Below, piece after piece: positions 1 through 8,211 of a DNA stretch of 22,305 bases. The DNA is from CAYLSV01 sp964386435. GTDB lineage: Bacteria; Planctomycetota; Phycisphaerae; Tepidisphaerales; Tepidisphaeraceae. Both the position numbers and the translations under genes were made by a program. The notes beneath the pieces are model-generated. The model had not been told where the DNA came from, ran no database searches, and saw nothing but the letters and a program-made list of their open reading frames with translations. Location: positions 1-22,305 of the forward strand of contig CAYLSV010000054.1 in the NCBI GenBank assembly GCA_964386435.1, written 5' to 3'. Numbering within the stretch: the stretch's first letter is position 1; every line of letters begins with the position of its first letter.

Positions 1-850
1 CGGAACCCGCCTGCGTGAAGCGGAAGATGTTGTCGATGAACAGCAGCGTGTCGGCCCCCGATTCGTCGCGGAAGTACTCGGCCATCGTCAGCGCCGACAG
101 CGCGACGCGGAGGCGGGCACCCGGAGGCTCGTTCATCTGGCCGAAGACCATGACCGTCTGGTCGATGACCTTCTTGCCCGTGTCGCCGATGGCGGCCTCC
201 TGCATCTCGAGCCAGAGGTCGGTGCCCTCGCGGGTCCGCTCGCCGACGCCGGCGAACACCGAGTAGCCGCCGTGCTCGCGGGCGATGCGGGCGATGAGTT
301 CCTGGATGATGACCGTTTTGCCAAGGCCCGCCCCGCCGAACAAACCCGCCTTGCCGCCGCGGATGAACGGCGTGAGCAAGTCGATCACCTTGATGCCCGT
401 CTCGAACACCTCGGCCTGCGGCGAGAGCTGGTCGAACTCCGGCGGCTCGCGGTGGATCGGCCGGTACCCGTCGGCGTCAACCGGGCCGCGCTCGTCGATC
501 GGCTCGCCCAGCACGTTGAACACCCGGCCCAGCGTCGCCTTGCCCACCGGCACCCGCAGCGGGCTGCCGGTGTCGGTCACGGCCATCCCGCGGGTCAAGC
601 CGTCCGTGCCGCCCAGCGCCACGGCCCGCACCTTGCTGCCGCCGAGGTGCTGCTGCACCTCGCCGGTGAGCGTTTGCGGCTTGCCGCCCACCTCGTACTT
701 CAGCGACAAGGCGTTGTAAATGCCGGGCAAATGCCCCTCGGGAAACTCGGCGTCGAAGGTCGAGCCGATGACCTGCGTGACGGTGCCGGTCAAACCGGCG
801 GTCGCCGCAGCCTGGGTGTCGGGAGCGTCGAGGGTGGCGGTGTCGGACAT
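1..850 (-). CDS. atpD: F-type ATP synthase subunit beta, 5' part (cut by window edge)
   Basis: This is the catalytic beta subunit of the membrane ATP synthase F1 sector. About 283 residues are visible, and the C-terminal part lies outside the window. The translation from the ATG at 850-848 shows the N-terminal barrel (VTQVIGSTFDAEFP), LGRVFNVLGEPID, the Walker A loop GGAGLGKT at about residues 172-179 (the usual form has V instead of L), VGERTREGTDLWLEM, MNEPPGARLRV and the Walker B stretch LLFIDNIFRF. No atpG or other ATP synthase gene lies upstream. The next gene upstream on this strand is an oxidoreductase, with a palindromic repeat between them, so atpD appears to open its own transcription unit here. 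No clear Shine-Dalgarno site precedes the start. The identity is secure. Confidence 0.97.
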   Translation of the reverse strand, partial: MSDTATLDAPDTQAAATAGLTGTVTQVIGSTFDAEFPEGHLPGIYNALSLKYEVGGKPQTLTGEVQQHLGGSKVRAVALGGTDGLTRGMAVTDTGSPLRVPVGKATLGRVFNVLGEPIDERGPVDADGYRPIHREPPEFDQLSPQAEVFETGIKVIDLLTPFIRGGKAGLFGGAGLGKTVIIQELIARIAREHGGYSVFAGVGERTREGTDLWLEMQEAAIGDTGKKVIDQTVMVFGQMNEPPGARLRVALSALTMAEYFRDESGADTLLFIDNIFRFTQAGS

Positions 851-950
851 GGGTTGGGCAATATAGGCAGCGGCCCAAGCCATTGGCCGCGACGTTTCGG
901 ACCGCAATTGACCCTGCCCCGACCCGACCGTGCCGACGCGCTTCAACGCC

Positions 951-1044
951 GCTGAGGCTCCCACCGCTGCGTAGCAGCGGGGCTACGCACGCNNNNNNNN
1001 NNNNNNNNNNAGCCCCGCTGCTACGCAGCGGTGGGGGCCTCAGC
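951..1044. repeat. Class 1 palindromic repeat pair, interrupted by N
   Basis: This is a large inverted repeat whose loop contains 18 undetermined bases (993-1010). The outer arms are 951-965 and 1030-1044. Each arm carries its own small hairpin: CCGCTGC-GTA-GCAGCGG at 964-980 and CCGCTGC-TAC-GCAGCGG at 1015-1031. The element lies between atpD and the oxidoreductase gene. The same design recurs at 15579-15735, 16003-16087, 16197-16281 and 22228-22305, so it is a dispersed family of REP/BIME-like elements. Confidence 0.85.
993..1010. other. Assembly gap (18 N)
   Basis: Eighteen undetermined bases sit in the loop of a palindromic repeat. The true length is unknown. Confidence 0.99.
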
Positions 1045-1083
1045 GACCACGGAGCTTGAAGAGGCAGCAATCCGGCGCACGAT

Positions 1084-2682
1084 CTACACTGCCCGCACCT
1101 CGGGCCATGCCAGCTCGACGCCTTGATCGGTCAGCAGCTTTTGGTAGTCGCGGAGGAGTGTCGGCGAGTCGAACACGGCGGCGTGGGACATCGCTGGGTC
1201 CGCACAAAACGCCGCCAACAGGCCGGCCGACTCGCCCACGTTCCATTCGGTCGGGTGCAGGCGGTAGCAGCCATTGGCGAGGTGGGTGACGCCCAGGCAT
1301 TTGCCGGCGGCGAGGAGGTTGCTCGGGCCGTCGGCCGGCAGCAGGCTGCCGAGGGGGATTTGGTAGGGGAACGTCGGGGCGTACATGCTGCCGCGACCGG
1401 CGCAGGAGGGGTGCAGATCGAGCCGGTAGCAGCCGACGCCGACGCTGTCGGCGAACGGCTCGGCGGATTGGCGGCCCTCGGCGATGATGTGGTTCTGGGT
1501 GACGCGGAACCTGGCGACGAGGCGCCGGGCTTCGCGGTGGTAGGGGGCCATGCACAAACCGTCGTCGGTGCCGGCGAGGTCGGGGCGGAGGTGGATCTCC
1601 GGGTAGCCGGCCTCGCGGACGCCGTCGCCGCGGGGGGCGTCGGTCTGCAGCCACCTCACCACGCTGAGCGTGAGCTGCCGGGCGTCGTCGAGCCGGCTCG
1701 CCACCACGTCGGCCGGCTCGTCGATAACCTTGCCGAGCCAGTAATCGTTCTGCGGCCAGTTGAGCATCGTCGCGTCCGGCATCGCCGGGTCATGGTGGCC
1801 GCCAAAGATCACGCGGCGGTAATCGAACAGCGGGTATTCGCCGTCGCCGCTTCGATCCGCCGGCCGCAGACAACCGCGGCCGCAGAAGCTGTCGGTTGGC
1901 AGGTCGTACTGCCAGTCGATCAATTTGCCTGGGTACGGCGGGTCGAGCTGCGGGGTGTACTGCCGCCAAAAGTCGTACCGTGGCGGCTTGGGGATTAGAT
2001 GCCGATCGTCCGCCACGTTCGGCTCGAAGCCGAGGGCCGCGCACCAGGTCAGGCCCTGCACGTCGTCGGCGTCTGCCCCGTCCGGCCGGGCGTCGGGCTC
2101 GCCGGTGTCGCTTTGGGCGTCGCCGCCGAGGTGGTAAGGCGTGCCGGTCAGCGGCAACAAGTCGCCCGTCTCCGTCGCGTCGAGGAACGCATCGGCCTCG
2201 ATCGTCACCTCGTGGTCCGCCCGCCGCAACGTCACCGTTCGCACCCGCCCCTTGTCCACGTCCGCCGCGATCGGCTCCGCGCCGTGCAGCACCCGCACCA
2301 ACCCCGCCGCCCGCAGCGGCGCGAGCATTGCCTCGATCACCGCCACCCCCACCCGCGGCTCGAAGCACAACCGGCTCACGTCGCCCTGGCCTGGGTTCAG
2401 CCGTCGGTCCGCCCGCGCCGTTGCCGTCAGTTGATAATGTTGCCGGTAGTACGCCCGCACGCCGTCGCGGAACAACCGGTACCGGGCCGTGCAGCCGTGC
2501 GATTCGATCCACGGATGCTCGTCCGGCGGCACCCCCTGGCTCGTGAGTTGCCCCCCGAGCCACGCCGTCGGCTCGGTGAGGATTACCCGCTTCCCAAGGC
2601 TGCCCGCCGCCAGCGCCGCCGCCACCCCGCCCGTGCCGCCGCCGACGATGAGGATGTCGCAGGAGAGGTGCAGGTCGGCCAT
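1084..2682 (-). CDS. FAD-dependent oxidoreductase
   Basis: This 532-residue flavoprotein resembles the FAD-dependent oxidoreductases of PF12831. The N-terminus has a Rossmann dinucleotide-binding loop (DILIVGGGTGGVAAALAA, GxGxxG at residues 14-19) followed by TEPTAWLGGQLTSQG, the usual FAD contact segment. The C-terminus has the second FAD motif (LAAGKCLGVTHLANGCYRL, then TEWNVGESAGLLAAF). The middle contains an EADAFLDATETGDLLPL segment typical of this family. No signal peptide is visible, so it is probably cytoplasmic. The reading frame extends 28 codons upstream, but those codons lie largely inside the inverted repeat at 2724-2802, so the ATG at 2682 is preferred. The substrate cannot be told from the sequence. 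It is divergent from the kinase gene and shows no operon partner. Confidence 0.88.
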   Translation of the reverse strand: MADLHLSCDILIVGGGTGGVAAALAAGSLGKRVILTEPTAWLGGQLTSQGVPPDEHPWIESHGCTARYRLFRDGVRAYYRQHYQLTATARADRRLNPGQGDVSRLCFEPRVGVAVIEAMLAPLRAAGLVRVLHGAEPIAADVDKGRVRTVTLRRADHEVTIEADAFLDATETGDLLPLTGTPYHLGGDAQSDTGEPDARPDGADADDVQGLTWCAALGFEPNVADDRHLIPKPPRYDFWRQYTPQLDPPYPGKLIDWQYDLPTDSFCGRGCLRPADRSGDGEYPLFDYRRVIFGGHHDPAMPDATMLNWPQNDYWLGKVIDEPADVVASRLDDARQLTLSVVRWLQTDAPRGDGVREAGYPEIHLRPDLAGTDDGLCMAPYHREARRLVARFRVTQNHIIAEGRQSAEPFADSVGVGCYRLDLHPSCAGRGSMYAPTFPYQIPLGSLLPADGPSNLLAAGKCLGVTHLANGCYRLHPTEWNVGESAGLLAAFCADPAMSHAAVFDSPTLLRDYQKLLTDQGVELAWPEVRAV

Positions 2683-2723
2683 GACGAGCAGCGTACCCAC
2701 CTTCGCCACGTGCAGAAGACGAG

Positions 2724-2802
2724 GGTAGCTGCGAGTCGGCGACTCGCAGTCCGGCACGCGGATCAAGCCACCCGAACTGCGACTCGCCGAGTCGCAGCTA
2801 CC
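2724..2802. repeat. Class 2 palindromic repeat in divergent intergenic region
   Basis: The arms 2724-2750 and 2776-2802 are inverted copies matching at 25 of 27 positions. Each arm is also a hairpin on its own: TGCGAGTCG-G-CGACTCGCA on the left and TGCGACTCG-C-CGAGTCGCA on the right. The two differences between arms are a matched pair that keeps both small stems intact. A related copy lies at 8114-8180. It separates the divergent oxidoreductase and kinase genes. Confidence 0.85.
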
Positions 2803-2927
2803 TTCCTAAGTCGTCGCGTTGAGACTTACCGGCCCAACCACCGCCTGCCCGCTTCGTGTCGGTTTGCCACCGCCGCCTCAACCGGCGACACTGCCGATTG
2901 CCGCCCGACTCGAACCCAGGTGCGACC

Positions 2928-5876
2928 TTGAGCGATTCCACCACCCAACCCGACGTCACCTGCCCCCACTGCCAGCACAGGATGAAGCCGCGCGGGCTCA
3001 AGTTCGGCTCGTTCCGCCCGACCTGCCCGGCCTGCGACCGCCGCTTCGAGCTCCACGTACGCCGCGACGCCGACGGCGGGCAAGCCGTCTCCACCAGCGT
3101 CGGCCTCGAGGACGGCGACGACGACATGGCCACCGCCCTGGGGCTCACCGTCGCCCCGAAGCCGAAGAAGCGGAAGAAGGTCACCAGGAAGCCGCCCGTT
3201 GCGCCAACGGCCGCCGCCAGCGCGACAATGGCCCCCAAACCAAAACAGCCGACGCCGAAGAATCTGCCCGTCGATGACACCGTCGCCCCAAATCCAAAAC
3301 GATTGGCTCCGGCTTCGAACGGCTCCCAGACGGACCCCTCCCCAGTGCCCCCCACAGAACGCCGCACCCCGCCGCCTCGGCTGGGCAACTATGAACTGGA
3401 CAGGGAACTCGGCCGCGGCGGCATGGGCAGCGTTTATCAGGCCCGGCAGATTTCTCTAGATCGTGACGTGGCCCTCAAACTACTCGCCGACGATTTGGCC
3501 GGCGATGAGGAGTTTGTCGCCCGCTTCACAAGAGAAGCCTACGCCGCGGCACAGCTGGCTCATCACAACGTCGTGCAGGTCCACGATATCGGCTCGGTCG
3601 ATGCCCAGCCGCCTTGGAACTTCTTCTCGATGGAGTTCGTCCGCGGCGCCAACCTTGGCGAGCTGGTGAAGGACCGCGGCAGGATCCCGGCGGCCGAGGC
3701 GGTTGGTTTGGTGCTGCAGGCCGGGCGGGGGCTGCGATACGCCCACGACATGGGCATGGTCCACCGCGACGTGAAGCCGGAGAACTTGCTGCTCAATGAG
3801 GAGGGCATCGTCAAGGTCGCCGACCTCGGTTTGGCCAAACGGGTCGGCGAGGCCGAGCCCGGCGGCAGCACCCGCGGGAGGCAGGACGGCTTGCGGACGA
3901 TGATCGCCCGGCGGTCGAAGCTCGATTCGGCAACGGCGGCCAGTGCCACCATGGCGGACGTCGCCCTCGGCACCCCGGCATACATGGCCCCCGAGCAGGC
4001 CGACGACGCGGCGGCGGTTGATCAGCGGGCCGACATTTACGCATTGGGTTGCACGCTGTACCACCTGCTGGTCGGTCGGCCGCCGTTCCTCGGCGAGACG
4101 GCGGAGGCTGTGATCCGCCAGCACCAAACCGCCACGCCGACGCCGCCGGACACGGTCGAGCCGACCGTGCCGCGGAGTTTGGGCGGCATCGTCATGAAGA
4201 TGATCGCCAAGCAGCCGAGCGACCGGCAGCCGACGATGCGGGCGGCGGTCGCCGAGTTGGAGCTGTGGCTGGAAGACATGGAGGACGTCCGCGCCGAACC
4301 CGACGGCGAGGACGCCGCCCGGCTGAAGATCGCGGCGAAGAAGTACCGCGAGTCGCCGTGGGCCGTGACGCGAAGGTGGCTGATTCCCGGGTTTTTCTTG
4401 CTTTGTGCCGTGACCGCGCTCGCAGCGATGGTCTTCGCCGACGGGCCGTTCTGGAAAATCGGCTGGGCCGGCGGCATCGTCGGCGTCGCGATTCTGGCCA
4501 TCGTCTGCCACGTCGTCATCGCCGGCCTCAACGGCGGCACCCACCTCTGGGCCCGGCTGCGGCAGATGGCGATCGAGGCGACGATCCTCGAGTGGCTCGG
4601 CGGCGTCGTGTTCGTCGCGCTGCTCCTCGCCGTGTTGGCGTCGATGGGGCTGCTGGTGTGGTGGGTCGGGGCCCTCGTCATTGCCGGGTTGTTGGCGGCG
4701 GGGTTTCACTTCGGCGTCGATTTGCCGCTGCAGAAGGACCGGGCCGAGGTCGTCGCGCAGCTCAAGACGCTGGTCCGCCGACTCCGCCAGACCGGTTACG
4801 ACGAGAACGCCATCCGCCACCTCGTGGCGACGAAGCAGGGCGATCACTGGGAGGAACTTTTCGAAGAACTCTTCGGTTTCGAGGAGAAAATGAAGGCTCG
4901 CGAAGCCTTCGGCCGCGACGGCGGCAAGCACCGGCCGCGGTGGGGGGCGTGGCGCGAGCCGATCCTGCGGACCATCGACCGGCGGCTGGAGGCCAAGCGG
5001 TTGCAACACGACGAGAAGCAGCTCATCGCCGCCGAGAAGCGGCTGCTCAAGAGCAAGGGCATCGGCGACGAGATCGCCGACAAACAAGCAAAAGCCGCCG
5101 CGGTGCGGTATCTCGGGATGAGCCAGGGTTTCCGCAAGGAGGCCGAGAAGCTCGCCGCCCCGACGGTGCCGGTTCGCGAGAAGCCGGAGCAAGTCGAAGA
5201 AAATCCGGAAGATTCGCCCGAAACGCCCCCGGCCAACCAGAGCGCTGAGGAGGCAATTCGGCGGAAGGCGGTCAAGTACACGGACCCCGATTTTGAGCGG
5301 ATCCGGGAGAGCTGGTTCCGCCGCCGGTTTGGGTCGCCGATCGACTTGCTGCTGGGTCCGCCGTTGCGGTTTTCCCTGGGACTTTTGCTGATGGCGATCT
5401 TCGCCCTGTGGCTCAATGCCGCCGACATCACGGCCGGGATCAACCCGCAGATCGACACCGACAACCGAGCCGCCATCGATGAGAACAGCACCTCGGTCGG
5501 CGGCACCCGGCGGCAACGATCGGCCGACGAGTTGGAGGCCACCGTCGAGACGTCGTTCGAGGACGGGGCCGAGCAACGGCTTCGGGATTCGGAGCTGTGG
5601 CAGCAGACAATCGCCGCCGTGTTGCCGCCAAGTCTGGCGTTCAAGATCGCCTCGGCCGCCACGGGGATCGCCGGGCTGATCCTGCTGAGCAGCATCCCCT
5701 TCAACACCAAGGCGTTCGGCCTGCTGACGCTGATTGCCGCCGGGTCGGTGCTGCTGCTGCGGGGGTTGCCGCTCGTCGTCACCGACGGCATCATCAACTG
5801 GTGGATGGCGGCCACCGTCGGCGGCGTCATTTATCTTTTCGCGTTGACGTTCTACCGCAAAGACGAAGGATATTGA
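2928..5876 (+). CDS. Zinc-ribbon, Ser/Thr protein kinase, multi-TM protein
   Basis: This is a membrane-anchored Hanks-type (PknB-like) serine/threonine kinase of about 982 residues. An N-terminal zinc ribbon (CPHC...CPAC) is followed by a Pro/Ala/Lys linker in which a T(V/M)AP(K/N)PK motif occurs three times. The kinase domain starts near residue 152: glycine loop GRGGMGSVY, VALKLL lysine K184, HRDVKPEN at 279-286, DLG at 299-301, GTPAYMAPEQ, and DIYALGCTLYHLL. The DLG-to-APE segment is 58 residues, which is long for this family. After it come three or four hydrophobic helices (from about residue 484), a charged helical stretch, and three or four more helices before the C-terminus. TTG at 2928 is chosen because AGG lies 7 bases upstream and MSDSTTQ reads naturally. 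GTG at 2856 would add 24 Arg-rich residues and has no ribosome site. It probably senses or relays an envelope signal; targets are unknown. Confidence 0.9.
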   Translation: MSDSTTQPDVTCPHCQHRMKPRGLKFGSFRPTCPACDRRFELHVRRDADGGQAVSTSVGLEDGDDDMATALGLTVAPKPKKRKKVTRKPPVAPTAAASATMAPKPKQPTPKNLPVDDTVAPNPKRLAPASNGSQTDPSPVPPTERRTPPPRLGNYELDRELGRGGMGSVYQARQISLDRDVALKLLADDLAGDEEFVARFTREAYAAAQLAHHNVVQVHDIGSVDAQPPWNFFSMEFVRGANLGELVKDRGRIPAAEAVGLVLQAGRGLRYAHDMGMVHRDVKPENLLLNEEGIVKVADLGLAKRVGEAEPGGSTRGRQDGLRTMIARRSKLDSATAASATMADVALGTPAYMAPEQADDAAAVDQRADIYALGCTLYHLLVGRPPFLGETAEAVIRQHQTATPTPPDTVEPTVPRSLGGIVMKMIAKQPSDRQPTMRAAVAELELWLEDMEDVRAEPDGEDAARLKIAAKKYRESPWAVTRRWLIPGFFLLCAVTALAAMVFADGPFWKIGWAGGIVGVAILAIVCHVVIAGLNGGTHLWARLRQMAIEATILEWLGGVVFVALLLAVLASMGLLVWWVGALVIAGLLAAGFHFGVDLPLQKDRAEVVAQLKTLVRRLRQTGYDENAIRHLVATKQGDHWEELFEELFGFEEKMKAREAFGRDGGKHRPRWGAWREPILRTIDRRLEAKRLQHDEKQLIAAEKRLLKSKGIGDEIADKQAKAAAVRYLGMSQGFRKEAEKLAAPTVPVREKPEQVEENPEDSPETPPANQSAEEAIRRKAVKYTDPDFERIRESWFRRRFGSPIDLLLGPPLRFSLGLLLMAIFALWLNAADITAGINPQIDTDNRAAIDENSTSVGGTRRQRSADELEATVETSFEDGAEQRLRDSELWQQTIAAVLPPSLAFKIASAATGIAGLILLSSIPFNTKAFGLLTLIAAGSVLLLRGLPLVVTDGIINWWMAATVGGVIYLFALTFYRKDEGY

Positions 5877-5935
5877 CGATTGGGTGCGCCGCTGGCCGCC
5901 AGATGCGGGACGACGGCGGGGACAGTGGAGACCTT

Positions 5936-7642
5936 ATGTTCAACTTCCTGATCACCGTCCTGCTGTGCCTCAACCCGATCGCCCCGACCACCGCCGACCT
6001 GCTGCGGCAGGCCGCCGACGAGGTGGAGGCAATGGAAGCCGAGTTGATCGAACTGCGTCAGAATCAAGGAGAAACGCCCGGTTTTACCGTCGGCCCGGCC
6101 GGGTTGATGGCGCCGGCCACGGTCCATGTTCGGGCGCTGCGGCTTCTCGGTGACGAGCCGCACCTGGTCGATATTCAGTGGAATTTCGGCAATGCCGACG
6201 CCGAGCACAACGTGCTGCCCGGCTTCAACGCGGCTCACATCTACGACCAGCCCGGCGTCTACACCATCACCTGCCGCGTCACCTTTCCCGACGGCACCGA
6301 GAAGATCGAGCAGACGCAAATCACGATCCGCCCCGACAAGCGGCGACTGATTTTCGTCGCCGTCGACGGTGATGATCGGCTCGACGGCCGCACCCCGCAG
6401 ACGGCCCTGCGGACCTTTGCCGCCGCCGCCCGGCGATTGCAGAACTACGAGAAGATCCTGCTCCGCCGCGGCGACTCGTTCGAACTCTTCGACGGCGTGA
6501 CGATCCGGCAGCGCGGCGTTGTCGTCTCCGATTGGGGCGAACCCGACGCCGCCGACCCGGTGCTGAAATACGTCGGCCGCCGGGGGCTCATCAGCATGTT
6601 GACCATCGAGTCCGACGACGTGCGGATCGAGGACGTGCAGCTCGCCACACACTTTGCCACAAACGACCGCCGCGGCTTGCCGAGCGCGGTCCGCAGCAGT
6701 GGCCGCAACCTGACGCTCCGCGGCGTCTCGGTGCAACACGTGGCCGACCTCTACAACGGGGCGTATTTCCCGGAAGGCGTGATGATCACCGGCTGCCGCA
6801 GCGACGACCCGCTGGGCCTGCACAACTATTTCGTCTACGCCCAAGGCCGCGGCTACGCCATCCTCGGCAACTCGGCGGCAAACAGTTTGCGGGAGCACAT
6901 CGTCCGCATGGCCGGGGCGGACTTTTTGCTGGCGTTCGGCAACGACTTCACCAACTTGGATCGTCGCGAGGTCGATCCGAAGGACGCGGCGAAGTCGACG
7001 TTCAACATCCAGAAGGGGCGGTACGCGACCATCGCCGGCAACAAGTCGAGCGGGGCGTGGGGCACCGGGCCGTTGGGCGGCCGGGACGGGGCAGCCGAGC
7101 CGGACGCGGCGTTCGAGTACGTCGTGTACGAGGACAACGTCGGCGACACGATGTTCGAGGTCGAGCACGGCACCCGCCACGGCCGGTTCGAGAGCAACAC
7201 GATCCGCGCCGACGACGCCAGCGCCATTCGCCTCGACGGCTTCGACCGCGGCTACCAACGGGGCGTCGTCGACTTCCACATCCTCGACAACCTCGCGCTC
7301 AACCAGGGCCCGACCGGCCGGTTCCTGAGCGTCGAGGGCGACGCCGCGGAACTGGTGCTCGTCGGCAACGTCTACGTCGCCCCGAACCTCAAACCCGGCA
7401 GCCACGTCACGGCGGCGGTGGAGGTGAGGGCAAGCGATCTTTCAGCGTTCACCCGAATCGGCGGCAACACGTGGCCCGACACCCGCCAACGCAACAGCAA
7501 CTTCGCCGGCGACGGCGTGTTCTACATTGGCACTTGGGATGATCCCAAAGGCTACAAGACGGTGGAATGGTGGAAGGCCCAGCGGCAGGTGGCGGGCGAC
7601 GTGGTGAAGGACGTGGAGCGGCCGGCGGTGGAGGAGCGGTGA
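5936..7642 (+). CDS. Secreted PKD-domain and parallel beta-helix protein
   Basis: This 568-residue exported protein begins with a short hydrophobic signal-like stretch (MFNFLITVLLCLNPIAP). A PKD-like fold follows at about residues 50-135, shown by VDIQWNFGNADAEHNV, AAHIYDQPGVYTITCRVTFPDGT and the closing TQITIRPD. The rest looks like a right-handed parallel beta-helix: VAVDGDDRLDGRTPQTALRT is the usual lead-in, and repeated short rungs such as LTLRGVSVQHV, MITGCRSDDP and YAILGNSAANS follow. Such proteins often bind or cleave polysaccharide outside the cell, but no catalytic set can be assigned. The ATG at 5936 is supported by GTGGAG 5 bases upstream; an in-frame ATG at 5597 lies inside the kinase gene. 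It follows the kinase by 59 bases on the same strand and may be co-transcribed. Confidence 0.85.
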   Translation: MFNFLITVLLCLNPIAPTTADLLRQAADEVEAMEAELIELRQNQGETPGFTVGPAGLMAPATVHVRALRLLGDEPHLVDIQWNFGNADAEHNVLPGFNAAHIYDQPGVYTITCRVTFPDGTEKIEQTQITIRPDKRRLIFVAVDGDDRLDGRTPQTALRTFAAAARRLQNYEKILLRRGDSFELFDGVTIRQRGVVVSDWGEPDAADPVLKYVGRRGLISMLTIESDDVRIEDVQLATHFATNDRRGLPSAVRSSGRNLTLRGVSVQHVADLYNGAYFPEGVMITGCRSDDPLGLHNYFVYAQGRGYAILGNSAANSLREHIVRMAGADFLLAFGNDFTNLDRREVDPKDAAKSTFNIQKGRYATIAGNKSSGAWGTGPLGGRDGAAEPDAAFEYVVYEDNVGDTMFEVEHGTRHGRFESNTIRADDASAIRLDGFDRGYQRGVVDFHILDNLALNQGPTGRFLSVEGDAAELVLVGNVYVAPNLKPGSHVTAAVEVRASDLSAFTRIGGNTWPDTRQRNSNFAGDGVFYIGTWDDPKGYKTVEWWKAQRQVAGDVVKDVERPAVEER

Positions 7643-7676
7643 GACGCAACTCGGCTTCTCTCGTTTCTCCCGAGGT

Positions 7677-8012
7677 TCACAGCAGCGTGCGGCCCAGCAG
7701 GATCAGGGCGAAGACGACGGGCATCATCGTCAGGGCCAAACCGTAGACGGTCAGCCGCCGGGCCGCCTCGCGGTCGCGGCGGCCGACGTACTCGCAGATC
7801 AGGATCACCACCGTGATGAGCACGAACTTGAAGACTGTCATTCCGGCGATGCCGAACCGCTGCAAAATCCAATCGGCGACGGGGTTGGCCTCCAGGCCGC
7901 CCAGGCTCAGGATGACGAAGGTCATGAACACGTCCAGCGCGCTGAACAGCACGAGCCAGACGTAGCGATCGGGGAACAACAACGTCCCCCACGGCGGCGA
8001 ATCAGTGCTCAT
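7677..8012 (-). CDS. DUF5658-like small membrane protein
   Basis: This is a 111-residue integral membrane protein with three predicted helices. The first runs YVWLVLFSALDVFMTFVILS, the second covers VFKFVLITVVILICEYV, and the third YGLALTMMPVVFALILLG. The LDVFMTFVILSLGGLEANPVADWIL pattern (Asp in helix 1, then EANP) is what I associate with DUF5658, whose function is unknown. ATG at 8012 is preferred over the ATG at 8051 because the extra 13 residues are unrelated to a membrane entry and run towards the repeat and assembly gap. There is no convincing Shine-Dalgarno site. It is convergent with the beta-helix gene, 34 bases away. Confidence 0.78.
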   Translation of the reverse strand: MSTDSPPWGTLLFPDRYVWLVLFSALDVFMTFVILSLGGLEANPVADWILQRFGIAGMTVFKFVLITVVILICEYVGRRDREAARRLTVYGLALTMMPVVFALILLGRTLL

Positions 8013-8068
8013 CACGGCAACGGTAGAGGGCGTCGCACGCTCAACGAACATCCCGGGTTCGCGTGCGT

Positions 8069-8112
8069 CGCTGAGGCCCCNNNNNNNNNNGTGGGGGTTC
8101 CAGCGATGTTGA
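8069..8112. repeat. Probable class 1 repeat remnant around assembly gap
   Basis: The left flank CGCTGAGGCCCC and the right flank GTGGGGGTTCCAGCGATGTT match the ends of class 1 elements elsewhere (compare 16281-16300). The core is replaced by 10 N at 8081-8090. The missing core is inferred. Confidence 0.6.
8081..8090. other. Assembly gap (10 N)
   Basis: Ten undetermined bases sit between flanks that match class 1 repeat ends. The real length is probably larger. Confidence 0.99.
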
Positions 8113-8113
8113 G

Positions 8114-8180
8114 TTGCGGGTCGCAGTTTGGGTGCAGGGGAGCCGCGTGCCGGACTGCGAGTCGCCGACTCGCAGCTGCC
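8114..8180. repeat. Class 2 palindromic repeat, second copy
   Basis: It contains TGCGAGTCG-C-CGACTCGCA (8156-8174), preceded by GCGTGCCGGAC. Both match the reverse strand of the element at 2724-2802. The left half (TTGCGGGTCGCAG) is shortened and keeps only a small stem. Confidence 0.75.
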
Positions 8181-8211
8181 TCACGAGAAGGGCGTCTGTT
8201 TTTGAGTCGAG

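Noticed and set aside
1..850. N-ATPase beta subunit rather than ordinary F-type beta
   Set aside because: The head-of-operon position fits N-ATPase, but the visible residues read as an ordinary F-type beta subunit and the downstream genes are outside the window.
272..955. Long plus-strand frame opposite atpD
   Set aside because: It is the antisense shadow of a well-conserved gene; the translation is low-complexity Arg/Ala/Val with no domain.
2683..2766. N-terminal extension of the oxidoreductase to the ATG at 2766
   Set aside because: The extra 28 codons fall largely within a palindromic repeat and precede the normal family N-terminus.
3480..5576. 698-codon minus-strand frame opposite the kinase gene
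   Set aside because: The opposite strand encodes an unmistakable kinase. High GC removes stop codons from the antisense frame.
5597..5935. Start of the beta-helix protein at 5597
   Set aside because: It would overlap the kinase gene by 280 bases. ATG at 5936 has a strong ribosome site and a signal peptide.
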